In this document: in pieces, positions 6,531 to 13,343 of the stretch
Numbering within the stretch: the first letter of the stretch is position 1
Layout of the letters: every line of letters starts with the position of its first letter
Origin: UBA8950 sp034411635
GTDB lineage: Bacteria; Chloroflexota; Anaerolineae; Anaerolineales; Villigracilaceae
Assembly (NCBI GenBank): GCA_034411635.1
Contig: DAOUML010000184.1
Coordinates: 1-14,785, forward strand
DNA: 14,785 nt
Reading direction: 5' to 3'
Translations under genes and position numbers: made by a program
The notes under the pieces: model-generated
Told to the model about the DNA's origin: nothing
The model's input: only the letters and a program-made list of their open reading frames with translations
The model's database searches: none

Positions 6531-8672
6531 TTAATGCTCCTCAAACCCATAAACGCCGATGCGGCTTTCCAGGCGCGACAACATTTTTTGATTGCCTGTC
6601 TTCTCAATTTTGACCCTCACCCCGGCATAAGCCAGGTCGCCCGCGTCGTTGGTGACGTTGCCAAACAAATCGGCGGGGTTGACGCCGCGCTTTTCGGCGT
6701 AGCGACCATAAGCGGTATGACCCTGCCCGAAGGGCATGGCAATCACATCGGGACGAATAGCCGGATACAGATATACGGAAGCCTCCACCGCGCCGTAGGG
6801 CGAGACAATCCGCACCACGTCGTCATCGTGCAGGCCGAGTTTTTCAGCGGTCTTGGGGTTGATTTCGACCCAGGTGTTCCACATTACGGTTGTGGTCGGG
6901 TCGGGGACTTCCTGCAACCAGGGTTTGTTCGCGCCGGCCTCGCCCAAAATTGGGGAGACGTAGGTCAGCAGGTGGTAGCCCTCGCCCTGATATTCAGGGG
7001 CGCGCACGCCCAGGGCCTTATCGAGCGCGGATGAAGTTGGGGCGGTCAATTTGTCGTCATTCGTCCACCAGCCGCCGAATTGCTGGAACTGCGCCCAGAA
7101 GGTGTTGATTTCGCCTGCGCTGTGGAAGCCGCCTTCGGCAGTCACCAGCCCGGTGATTTTGGATTGGATAAAGGCCACTTCGTCGGCGTAGGGCAGGGCT
7201 TTTCCGGCCCGTTGGGCCGCCGCCAAAATGACATCGGCAGTGGCGCGGGTGTTGTAGAAGGGCGCCACCGCTGGCTGCGCGCCAGAGAGCGTCGATTTGC
7301 CCGTGCCGGTTGCCACGCGCTGGTAGCCCCACGATTCCAGGCCGGTGTGGTCGGGGAAAATATAGTCGGCTTTGGCGGCGGTCTCATCGGGGAAGGAGGC
7401 AAAAGAAATCACGGTTTCGACTTTATCCAGCGCGGCGGCGAAACCGAGCGCGGCGGGAATTTCAAAGACCGGATTGACGCCATGCACAAACAGGGCCTTA
7501 ATCTGCCCAGAATTCATGCGTTCGACCAAAACCGCCAGTTCGCCCGCGGTGGCCGGGCGGTGATAACCGTCGTTGATTGGGGCAGCGGGGGTCAGGTAAA
7601 GGCCGCCGGGTTGGCCGAGATTACCCGCGAGGACGTTAAGTGAAAGGATGGCTTTGGCCGCGTCGATGCCATTGGTCTGGGCCAGCGGCGCAGCGCCGGG
7701 GATAGCCAGGGCGTGTTTGGCATTGGCGTAAATGAGCGCCAGGCGTTCGAGGGTTGCCAGTTCGATGCCGGCGAATTCCGCAACCTGGGCCACGTCGATA
7801 TTGGCGTAGGCCGGGATAACCCGTCCCTGATGTTCGGCGGCCAGTTTGCCAATTGCCAGGGCCAGGTAGCCTTCGCTGCCGGGCTTGATGGCGAACCACT
7901 CGTCGGCTTTGACGGCGGTTGATGACAAACGCGGCTCGAAGTGAACCAGGTAGCCGCGCTTGCCGGGCGTCCCCTGACGCATTTTGGCAAATCCGCGCGT
8001 GTAAGCGACCGGCGAGAGCCAGGTTTCGAGGAAGTTCGCGCCGAAGGAGAAGGTCACATCGGCCCCGGCCAGGTCAAAGAACAGGTTGTCCGGCTGGCCG
8101 AAGAGCGCGCGAGCGGCTTCGCCCAGGGTGGCGCGGGCCTCAAACATGCCGAGCGCGCCATAGCGGACGGGAGCGGGAGCGCCAAAAGCGGCGGCCACCT
8201 CGCCGAAAAGGTCAAACAGGTGGTCGGGGGCGAGGCCGGTCAGGAAGGCAACCTGGTCGGGCTGGTAACGGGTCAGGGTATCCGCAACCACGCCGATGGC
8301 GGCGTCCCAGTCCATGCTCGTCCCGTTTTTATCGATTGGGTTTTGTAGCCGGTCGGGGTTGTAGAGGCCTTGCAGGGTGGCCTGTCCGCGCGCGCAGGTT
8401 TTGCCGAGGTTAACCGGGTTAAATTTGTTGCCCTCCACTTTGAGGGCGCGGCCTTGCATGGTACGCACCACCAGCCCGCACCCCGCCGAACACTCGCGGC
8501 AGGTGGTGGCGTAATGGGTACTCTGGCCGTTGTAGGTATATTCTGGCATTTTGGTATACGGCTCGCGCACGACATAGCGCGAGGCCGGCCCGCAGCCGGT
8601 CAGCACGGCGGCTGTGGCGGAAGTGATGCCTGCCAGTTTGATGAAATCGCGCCGGGAAATATTTTCACTCAT
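6531..8672 (-). CDS. actB1: ACIII subunit ActB1, molybdopterin-oxidoreductase-like protein
   Basis: A 713-residue protein of the complex iron-sulfur molybdoenzyme superfamily, matching the N-terminal half of fused ActB. It starts with a Tat signal (SRRDFIKLAG, residues 6-15), and the LTGC at 24-27 resembles a lipobox. Residues 58-93 hold C58-x2-C61-x3-C65-x27-C93, a complete [4Fe-4S] motif of the superfamily. In characterised ACIII this half binds no molybdenum, and clusters are assigned to the B2 half, as I recall. The ATG at 8672 is chosen over an upstream start at 8720 because the Tat signal begins there and the longer form would overlap actA. It lies 28 bases after actA and 2 bases before actB2. 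The split of ActB into two genes is unusual next to the better-known fused form. Confidence 0.9.
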   Translation of the reverse strand: MSENISRRDFIKLAGITSATAAVLTGCGPASRYVVREPYTKMPEYTYNGQSTHYATTCRECSAGCGLVVRTMQGRALKVEGNKFNPVNLGKTCARGQATLQGLYNPDRLQNPIDKNGTSMDWDAAIGVVADTLTRYQPDQVAFLTGLAPDHLFDLFGEVAAAFGAPAPVRYGALGMFEARATLGEAARALFGQPDNLFFDLAGADVTFSFGANFLETWLSPVAYTRGFAKMRQGTPGKRGYLVHFEPRLSSTAVKADEWFAIKPGSEGYLALAIGKLAAEHQGRVIPAYANIDVAQVAEFAGIELATLERLALIYANAKHALAIPGAAPLAQTNGIDAAKAILSLNVLAGNLGQPGGLYLTPAAPINDGYHRPATAGELAVLVERMNSGQIKALFVHGVNPVFEIPAALGFAAALDKVETVISFASFPDETAAKADYIFPDHTGLESWGYQRVATGTGKSTLSGAQPAVAPFYNTRATADVILAAAQRAGKALPYADEVAFIQSKITGLVTAEGGFHSAGEINTFWAQFQQFGGWWTNDDKLTAPTSSALDKALGVRAPEYQGEGYHLLTYVSPILGEAGANKPWLQEVPDPTTTVMWNTWVEINPKTAEKLGLHDDDVVRIVSPYGAVEASVYLYPAIRPDVIAMPFGQGHTAYGRYAEKRGVNPADLFGNVTNDAGDLAYAGVRVKIEKTGNQKMLSRLESRIGVYGFEEH

Positions 8673-8700
8673 TGTTTCTCTTTTTCCTTTCAGCCTGGCA

Positions 8701-9282
8701 CTAGTAATGACAGGTCTCACACGAAATCAGTTTTTCGCGCTTGGCTGGGTCGTCCACCGAATTTTGCTGATGGCAGGTGATGCACCAGCCCATGTTCATA
8801 ATCTGCGGATTTTCGGCAATTTTGACTTTGCTCATATCGCCATGACATTCTTCACAGGCCACCCCCGCCGCAACGTGCGGACGGTGGTTGAAATGGACAT
8901 GGTCGGGGACAATTGCCACCGGCACCCAGGGGATGGATTCTCCGCTTTCGACATAAGCGGCCAGTTTCTGCAATTCAGGCGGCCACTGTTCCACCGGGAC
9001 GGGGTTGGCCGGGTCCCAATACTTGGTCAACTGCTCATGGCAAGCCCAGCATTTGTCCTGGGTGGGCAACCCTGCCGAGGCCTGCTTAAATGCGCCGGGG
9101 TGACAGTAAAGGCATTGGATTTGCAGGCCAACGTGGATGTCGTGCGGGAACTCGAGGGGTTGCTCGGGCGGTATCTGGGTTTGGTACACAGCCCAGGCCG
9201 CGCCGCCAAAAACTGCCAGCACTGCAATCAGCAGTGAGTAGTAGACAGCGGGCTTTTTCAAGATTTCAAAAATTCGCTCCAT
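8701..9282 (-). CDS. actA: ACIII subunit ActA, pentaheme cytochrome c
   Basis: A 193-residue membrane-anchored multiheme cytochrome. One N-terminal helix (about residues 13-33) is followed by five CxxCH sites: CLYCH 57-61, CWACH 78-82, CEECH 143-147, CITCH 167-171 and CETCH 188-192. Extra histidines for bis-His ligation are present (HDIH 47-50, HVHFNHRPH 128-136). Five hemes in about 190 residues behind a single helix is the ActA pattern. In ACIII this subunit moves electrons from the Fe-S clusters to ActE. The start has TAGGAG 8 bases upstream. It opens the core actABCDE run, but a 151-bp spacer with palindromic repeats separates it from the diheme cytochrome gene upstream. Confidence 0.93.
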   Translation of the reverse strand: MERIFEILKKPAVYYSLLIAVLAVFGGAAWAVYQTQIPPEQPLEFPHDIHVGLQIQCLYCHPGAFKQASAGLPTQDKCWACHEQLTKYWDPANPVPVEQWPPELQKLAAYVESGESIPWVPVAIVPDHVHFNHRPHVAAGVACEECHGDMSKVKIAENPQIMNMGWCITCHQQNSVDDPAKREKLISCETCHY

Positions 9283-9314
9283 GCGTTCTCCTAAAGAGGT
9301 TTACAAAATCACTT

Positions 9315-9430
9315 GTCCTGAGCGGAGCCGCGCGCTCTTTGCGCGGCGTAGTCGAAGGACATTTTCCGTCGAAACCGCCCTTCGCCTACGGCCCTTCATT
9401 ATCATTCAGGGCCTCCGCTCAGGGCTTGAT
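9315..9430. repeat. Palindromic intergenic repeat, bipartite copy inside ACIII cluster
   Basis: 9315-9360 is a 46-bp hairpin: GTCCTGAGCGGAGCCG, a variable stem-loop, then CGGCGTAGTCGAAGGAC, with inner stem GCCGCGC (9327-9333) and GCGCGGC (9341-9347). 9395-9430 carries a second module, TTCATTATCATTCAGG then CCTCCGCTCAGGGCTTG, alike to 1371-1402. CCTGAGCGGAG at 9317-9327 pairs with CTCCGCTCAGG at 9413-9423, so the whole block can fold as one large branched hairpin. It separates the diheme cytochrome gene from actA and ends 3 bases past the former's stop. Confidence 0.8.
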
Positions 9431-9433
9431 AAT

Positions 9434-10399
9434 CTACTTACGCTTTCTCAACAAAAACACAACCGCGCCAATGAAGGCGAAAAAACCAAAACCAAACAAC
9501 AGGCTCATGCCAAACATTCCAAAAAAGACGCCAAAACCGGCCAGGATGCCGTCCAGAACGCTCGTGCCAGGGCCGCCAACTTGCGGAGCCGGTTCAGAGT
9601 CCGCGCCCGCGCCAGAAGCCGGAGCAGGCTGCTCCATGCGCTTCGGCAGGGTCTGGACGTAAGCCATCACGTCGCGGCTGTCTTCATTGCTCCAGCCCAG
9701 GTCGCGGCCAATCGGCATGACCACCCCGGCCACCCCGAAGCGCGAACGGTGCAGGAAGCGGTAGGGATCGCGGCTGGCAACATCACCGAGGGCCTCGTCG
9801 AAGCCCTGTGAGCGCAGGACGAGGGTTTGGCCATCCACGCCATGACAGGCGGCGCAGACCATCTCATAGCGGCTCTTGCCATTGGCTGTGTCACCGCCGA
9901 TGGCTTGCAGCGAAACCGGGTCGATGAACTGGCTGTCGTCAATCAGGCCATTTTTCAGGAAGACGGCTAACTGGCGCAAACTCTGCTCGTCCATCAGGTT
10001 CGAGAAATCGTGCAACGGGTCGATTTCGCCGTTTAAGTGGGCGATGATTTCTTCTTCGCTCAAACGGTCGGCCAGCACGAACACGCCGGGAAACCCGGTG
10101 TAGTGCGAGGAGCCGGTTGCATACGCCCCTGCCGCGCCCTGATAGTCCCAGCCGTGGCATTCGGCGCAGCGCCAGGTTTCAGGGCCAGAGCGAGTATTGG
10201 TGGTTTGCCGCTCCCAAATCGGGTGGCTGCCAGCGGGCGGCTCAACGCCCAGGCGGGCGTACCATTTGTCGTACAGTTGCGCGCCGGCAGTAATATCATC
10301 GCCAACCTGAGGCAGATTCCCGGCGCTGACGGCGGCGAGGCCGGCAATCAGAACGAGAATAGACAGGGTGGCAACAAAAAAACGCATTGACTTGCGCAT
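9434..10399 (-). CDS. Diheme c-type cytochrome with C-terminal membrane anchor
   Basis: A 321-residue exported protein with a signal peptide or anchor (residues 5-27), two c-heme sites (CAECH 78-82, CAACH 182-186), a likely Met ligand in VMPIGRD (M229), a Pro/Ala/Gly linker (about 257-280) and a strong C-terminal membrane helix (about 283-316) ending in RKRK. The two halves look like tandem cytochrome c domains; the second (GKSRYEMVCAACHGVDGQ) is a standard class I cytochrome. It is the first gene of the cluster, with AGAGGTG as ribosome binding site and a good promoter upstream. It is not a recognised ActA-G subunit. It may act as an electron acceptor or docking cytochrome of ACIII; that role is inferred from position only. 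Confidence 0.85.
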   Translation of the reverse strand: MRKSMRFFVATLSILVLIAGLAAVSAGNLPQVGDDITAGAQLYDKWYARLGVEPPAGSHPIWERQTTNTRSGPETWRCAECHGWDYQGAAGAYATGSSHYTGFPGVFVLADRLSEEEIIAHLNGEIDPLHDFSNLMDEQSLRQLAVFLKNGLIDDSQFIDPVSLQAIGGDTANGKSRYEMVCAACHGVDGQTLVLRSQGFDEALGDVASRDPYRFLHRSRFGVAGVVMPIGRDLGWSNEDSRDVMAYVQTLPKRMEQPAPASGAGADSEPAPQVGGPGTSVLDGILAGFGVFFGMFGMSLLFGFGFFAFIGAVVFLLRKRK

Positions 10400-10446
10400 C
10401 TTTCACCTCTTTCATCTTGATTTGGATGAAGAACCCTCTTATGAAA

Positions 10447-10475
10447 ATTATACTTTCAAAGTTAAAAAATGATAA
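10447..10475 (-). promoter_or_regulatory. Sigma70-like promoter for the ACIII cluster
   Basis: On the minus strand TTATCA (10475-10470, 4 of 6 matches to TTGACA), a 17-base spacer and a perfect TATAAT (10452-10447) precede the diheme cytochrome gene. Transcription would start near 10440, giving a leader of about 40 bases. The leader can form a small hairpin, TTCATC/GATGAA (10411-10416 with 10425-10430), just ahead of the ribosome binding site. Confidence 0.65.
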
Positions 10476-10498
10476 GAAAGGCTCGCATTCTCACATGT

Positions 10499-10534
10499 TA
10501 TACTAGGGTGAAACTCTATCACCCGAATTGGTGA
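10499..10534 (+). promoter_or_regulatory. Possible promoter and GGTGA operator-like repeats
   Basis: TATACT at 10499-10504 may be a -10 box for the plus-strand small gene, though no clear -35 is present. Directly downstream are three alternating half-sites: GGGTGA (10506-10511), TCACCC (10519-10524) and GGTGA (10530-10534). They form two overlapping inverted repeats across the expected start site. This is the usual layout of an operator, but no regulator gene is nearby to match it to. Confidence 0.35.
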
Positions 10535-10545
10535 AATCTCAAACC

Positions 10546-10797
10546 ATGAAAAGAAAACTGCAAGTTGCGCTAATTTTATTGCTGATCAGTCTTTTAACCC
10601 TGAGCGGATTAGCCTTTCAGATGACAGCCCCCCTTTTGGAAGCCGATGAACCGCCTCCGCCTGGTGAACGCCCCGATGCCGACGAAATCGCCGCATTGAT
10701 TGCCCAATCTGGCGGCACAGATGGCATTATGCTCCTGGGTATATTGATTTTCTTGATTTCGATTGCGCCAATGTTTTTATTGAAAAAAGACTGGTGA
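10546..10797 (+). CDS. Small membrane protein of unknown function
   Basis: An 83-residue protein of no recognised family. It has an N-terminal helix behind a basic MKRK start (residues 6-24, signal peptide or anchor), an acidic and proline-rich exported loop (EADEPPPPGERPDADEIAAL), and a second hydrophobic helix at about 60-78 ending in LLKKDW. The ATG at 10546 is preferred over an upstream TTG because it gives a proper basic N-region; the ribosome binding site is weak either way. It lies divergent to the ACIII cluster and 58 bases before the LysM gene on the same strand. Its codon use looks normal. The gene is probably real, with function unknown. Confidence 0.6.
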   Translation: MKRKLQVALILLLISLLTLSGLAFQMTAPLLEADEPPPPGERPDADEIAALIAQSGGTDGIMLLGILIFLISIAPMFLLKKDW

Positions 10798-10842
10798 TTA
10801 TTTTATTGCCGCTCGTCAAATGAGTATTTAAAGCAAACCGGG

Positions 10843-10848
10843 TATAAT
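10843..10848 (+). promoter_or_regulatory. TATAAT box of a leaderless LysM-gene transcript
   Basis: ACCGGGTATAAT ends 7 bases before the ATG of the LysM protein, and no Shine-Dalgarno lies between. Normal spacing puts the first transcribed base at or beside the start codon. No -35 is evident at 16-18 bases; the shared CCGGG just upstream of the box may stand in for it. Confidence 0.6.
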
Positions 10849-10855
10849 TTTTGCC

Positions 10856-11689
10856 ATGAAAAGAAAATTAATTCTGACTTCGTTTCTAATCAGCATTTTG
10901 TTCGTCTTGAGCATCATGCTAACGGCCCAGGCGCAGCCGGTGAGACAACTGCCCGAATACGCCACCCCCACCCCCGGTCCAGATGGCCGCATCATTTATG
11001 TTGTTGGAGAAGGTGATTCTTGTTTGCGTATTCAATTGTTAACCGGCGTTTCAATCGATCAACTGCGAATTTTGAACCGTCTGGATGATAGCTGCACGGT
11101 TCAGGTTGGGCAGGAATTGGTCATCGGTATTGGAGCGGGGTCAATCGCGGAGGAAGCAACCCCTGAAGCCGCGCCCACCGAAATTTTACAGCCCACCGCC
11201 ACCCCGCTGCCAGGCTTTGCAATTGTTTGTCTGTTGCTGTATGACGATCTCAACGGCGATTCTTTGCGCCAATCGAGCGAGGTGGTGATCGCAGGAGGGG
11301 CGGTCAGCATTACTGGCAATTCAGGGCAGTTTTCTGAAGTCCGTGAAACGGTAGCGGGAACCGAGGCAACCTGTTTTGAGAATGTTCCCGAAGGAACCTA
11401 TACCCTGAATGCCGCCGCACCCGATGGTTATTTTGCGACCACCCGCCAAAGTTATCAACTTGCGATACAAGCCAACGATCAGGTCTATGTTGATTTTGGC
11501 GCGCAAAAAGGCGATATTGCCATTGCCGAGCCCGGGGCTGCGCCCAATGAGGGCGGCTCTTCATGGCTGGGCATTGCCGGCGGCGTTCTGTTGCTGCTGG
11601 GGCTGGGGCTGGGTATTTACAGTTGGAGCGCTTTTGGGCGCAAGCCCCCCATGCAGGAACCGCCCAAACCGCCCAGCATTGTACGATAA
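10856..11689 (+). CDS. LysM-domain surface protein with C-terminal membrane anchor
   Basis: A 277-residue exported protein. It has a signal peptide (residues 1-26, cleavage likely after AQA), a single LysM domain at about 46-91 (IIYVVGEGDSCLRIQLLTGV, then VGQELVIG, with a cysteine pair C56/C80 common in Chloroflexota LysM proteins), a Thr/Pro linker (102-119), a Cna-B/SdrD-B-like beta domain at about 121-215 (LYDDLNGDS, ENVPEGTYTL), and a membrane helix at 237-258 with a short proline-rich cytoplasmic tail. LysM domains bind N-acetylglucosamine polymers such as peptidoglycan, so this is likely a cell-envelope protein held in the membrane. No sortase motif is seen. It has no ribosome binding site; see the TATAAT box 7 bases upstream. 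It ends in a shared terminator. Confidence 0.85.
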   Translation: MKRKLILTSFLISILFVLSIMLTAQAQPVRQLPEYATPTPGPDGRIIYVVGEGDSCLRIQLLTGVSIDQLRILNRLDDSCTVQVGQELVIGIGAGSIAEEATPEAAPTEILQPTATPLPGFAIVCLLLYDDLNGDSLRQSSEVVIAGGAVSITGNSGQFSEVRETVAGTEATCFENVPEGTYTLNAAAPDGYFATTRQSYQLAIQANDQVYVDFGAQKGDIAIAEPGAAPNEGGSSWLGIAGGVLLLLGLGLGIYSWSAFGRKPPMQEPPKPPSIVR

Positions 11690-11699
11690 AATAGAGCGC

Positions 11700-11729
11700 A
11701 AAAAACGCCGTCTTTCGACGGCGTTTTTT
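11700..11729. terminator. Bidirectional intrinsic terminator between LysM and HIT genes
   Basis: A6, then CGCCGTC (11706-11712), a TTTC loop, GACGGCG (11717-11723) and T6. A GC-rich stem flanked by A and T runs serves both convergent genes. It begins 10 bases past the LysM stop and overlaps the HIT stop codon. Confidence 0.9.
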
Positions 11730-12069
11730 ATCCAAGCGGGTGTCTCATCCTGCGTCCGCCAAGCAGGTGCATGTGCAAATGAAAAACTGTCTGCCCGCCA
11801 TCTGGCCCGGTGTTGACAATGAGACGATAACCGCCAGGTTGGATATTTTCCATTTCGGCGATATGGCGAGCCGCCAGAAAGAGGTGACCCAAAGCAAGCG
11901 TGTCGAAACCTTCGGCCTGGTTAACCGATTCGATGTGCCGGTTGGGGACAATTAGAATGTGGGTTGGGGCAACCGGCTGAATATCGCGGAAGGCAGTCAC
12001 ATGTTGATCGCGATAGACAATGTCGGCTTTGGCTTCACCGTCAATAATTTTGCAGAAGATACAGGGCAT
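11728..12069 (-). CDS. HIT-family nucleotide hydrolase, HINT-like
   Basis: A 113-residue histidine-triad protein. The triad HLHMH is at 97-101, inside FHLHMHLLGGRRM; the N-terminal CIFCKIIDGE (residues 3-12) is typical of the HINT branch, whose members hydrolyse phosphoramidates such as AMP-lysine. The start at MPCIFCKII is chosen by homology; an in-frame ATG 21 residues upstream would add a basic, unconserved stretch. No clear Shine-Dalgarno is seen. It follows the deacetylase gene by 66 bases and may be cotranscribed with it. Its TAA stop lies in the T-run of the terminator. Confidence 0.92.
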   Translation of the reverse strand: MPCIFCKIIDGEAKADIVYRDQHVTAFRDIQPVAPTHILIVPNRHIESVNQAEGFDTLALGHLFLAARHIAEMENIQPGGYRLIVNTGPDGGQTVFHLHMHLLGGRRMRHPLG

Positions 12070-12135
12070 GTTGAGGGGTTTCCAAAAATGAAAAAATCGC
12101 GAGGCAAGGTGAATGAGAATCGCCTTGAACATGGG

Positions 12136-13323
12136 TTAAGGCGCGGGAATTTCGCCATATTGCGCGGCGCAAACGATGTTGTAATAATCAAGTTCGGTTT
12201 CGCGCATCGATTGGGCATACTGGCTGGCCTGCGCGCTGATTTGAGTCACAATCGGGATGTATTTAAGCGAGGAGTTCGACCAGTAACGCGGCAGGGTAAA
12301 AAGCGGGTTGCCTGCCGGCACTTCGGGCAGGTAACTGGGTCGGTTAGGATCAGAGACTTCGGCCTGGGGCACCCAGTTATACATGACTGGCCCGCGCGGG
12401 TTAATGGTGAAGCCCAACAAATAGTCGTATTCATGCATGAGTTCAACGGCGCGTGGGGTAAAGCCGCCGCCAGGCCAAATGTAAGCAATTGGGGCTTTGC
12501 CAAAGTATTTTTCCATCATTTCAAAGGGCTTGCCCAATTCCTGGCGAATGAAATCGTCTTTTGAACCTTCCATGATGTTGATATTGTGGATATAACCATG
12601 CGCCTGATGGTCTACCCAGCCTTCGGCGGCCAATTCAGCATTTTCGCGCCACAAACGCGGGTTTTCATCTACAGTGATGTAGCCGTTAACCACCGGCCAG
12701 CCCCATTTTTGATAGTATTCATAGAAGGTATCGTCAAAACTTTTGCGGTTTTTGCGGTCATCGACAATGAGCAGGACCGAAAGCCGGGGAATTTTGGCGT
12801 TTTCATAGAGATAATCGGCGGCCTGTTGCATGGTAATGGCTTCAAACCCTTGTTTATGTAGTTCTTGCATGAGCAGGTGAAAATCGTCCAGGCTCATATC
12901 GTGGTACATGCCGGTTGCGGCGGGGTTGGCTTCGCGTTTGGTGATGCCATGAAACATAATCGGCATGATGATGGTGCCGGGTTCGGCGTTATCTGGATGC
13001 CATTTGGCGCGCAGGTATTGGCAGGAGTTTTCGAGATAAGCAACAGGTAAATCGGCAGGGCGCAGCAGGTCGGTGGTGAATGGTTGGGGCAGCGGCGGGG
13101 CGATGCGGGTTGGGGTGGCGGTTGGGGCTTGGGAAGGTTCGGGTTGGACTGTGGCGGTGGGCGGGGAGGTTGGGCTAACGATTGCAGGGGGCGGCGTATC
13201 GGGCAGGGGTGTTTTGGTGGCGGAATTTGGCGGTATTACAGCGACAGGTTGGCAGGCGACCAGGAAAACGGCGACCAGGAGGAGGCTTAGCGCGGTCTGA
13301 TTGAGGGGACGGGGCGATTTCAT
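12136..13323 (-). CDS. Polysaccharide deacetylase-like lipoprotein
   Basis: A 395-residue exported lipoprotein: hydrophobic N-region, then lipobox LVAC with C24, then a long Pro/Thr/Ser linker (30-82), then a catalytic-fold domain from about 115. Carbohydrate esterase 4 motifs can be traced: VDDR at 187-190 (motif 1, Asp pair, with Arg in place of the usual Gly), HQAHGYIHN at 239-247 (motif 2, HxxH metal ligands H239 and H242) and WPGGGFTPRA at 283-292 (motif 3 region). Members remove acetyl groups from cell-wall or exopolysaccharide sugars. Substrate and activity are not certain given the altered motif 1. There is no Shine-Dalgarno; TAAAAT stands 6 bases before the ATG. Confidence 0.85.
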   Translation of the reverse strand: MKSPRPLNQTALSLLLVAVFLVACQPVAVIPPNSATKTPLPDTPPPAIVSPTSPPTATVQPEPSQAPTATPTRIAPPLPQPFTTDLLRPADLPVAYLENSCQYLRAKWHPDNAEPGTIIMPIMFHGITKREANPAATGMYHDMSLDDFHLLMQELHKQGFEAITMQQAADYLYENAKIPRLSVLLIVDDRKNRKSFDDTFYEYYQKWGWPVVNGYITVDENPRLWRENAELAAEGWVDHQAHGYIHNINIMEGSKDDFIRQELGKPFEMMEKYFGKAPIAYIWPGGGFTPRAVELMHEYDYLLGFTINPRGPVMYNWVPQAEVSDPNRPSYLPEVPAGNPLFTLPRYWSNSSLKYIPIVTQISAQASQYAQSMRETELDYYNIVCAAQYGEIPAP

Positions 13324-13329
13324 AGGTGG

Positions 13330-13335
13330 ATTTTA
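13330..13335 (-). promoter_or_regulatory. Putative -10 box of a leaderless deacetylase transcript
   Basis: On the minus strand CGGTTAAAAT is followed by 6 bases and ATG. The layout matches the LysM and RNase H genes, and no Shine-Dalgarno is present. No clear -35 is seen. Confidence 0.4.
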
Positions 13336-13343
13336 ACCGATTT

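Noticed and set aside
8673..8720. Upstream start for actB1 that would overlap actA
   Set aside because: The Tat signal begins at the ATG at 8672; the extra 16 residues would precede the twin-arginine without a reason.
2594..10399. Reading the cluster as a Qrc or polysulfide/nitrite reductase complex
   Set aside because: ActD (DUF3341) and ActE beside a pentaheme ActA and a four-cluster ActB2 fit ACIII; Qrc and Psr/Nrf clusters lack ActD and ActE.
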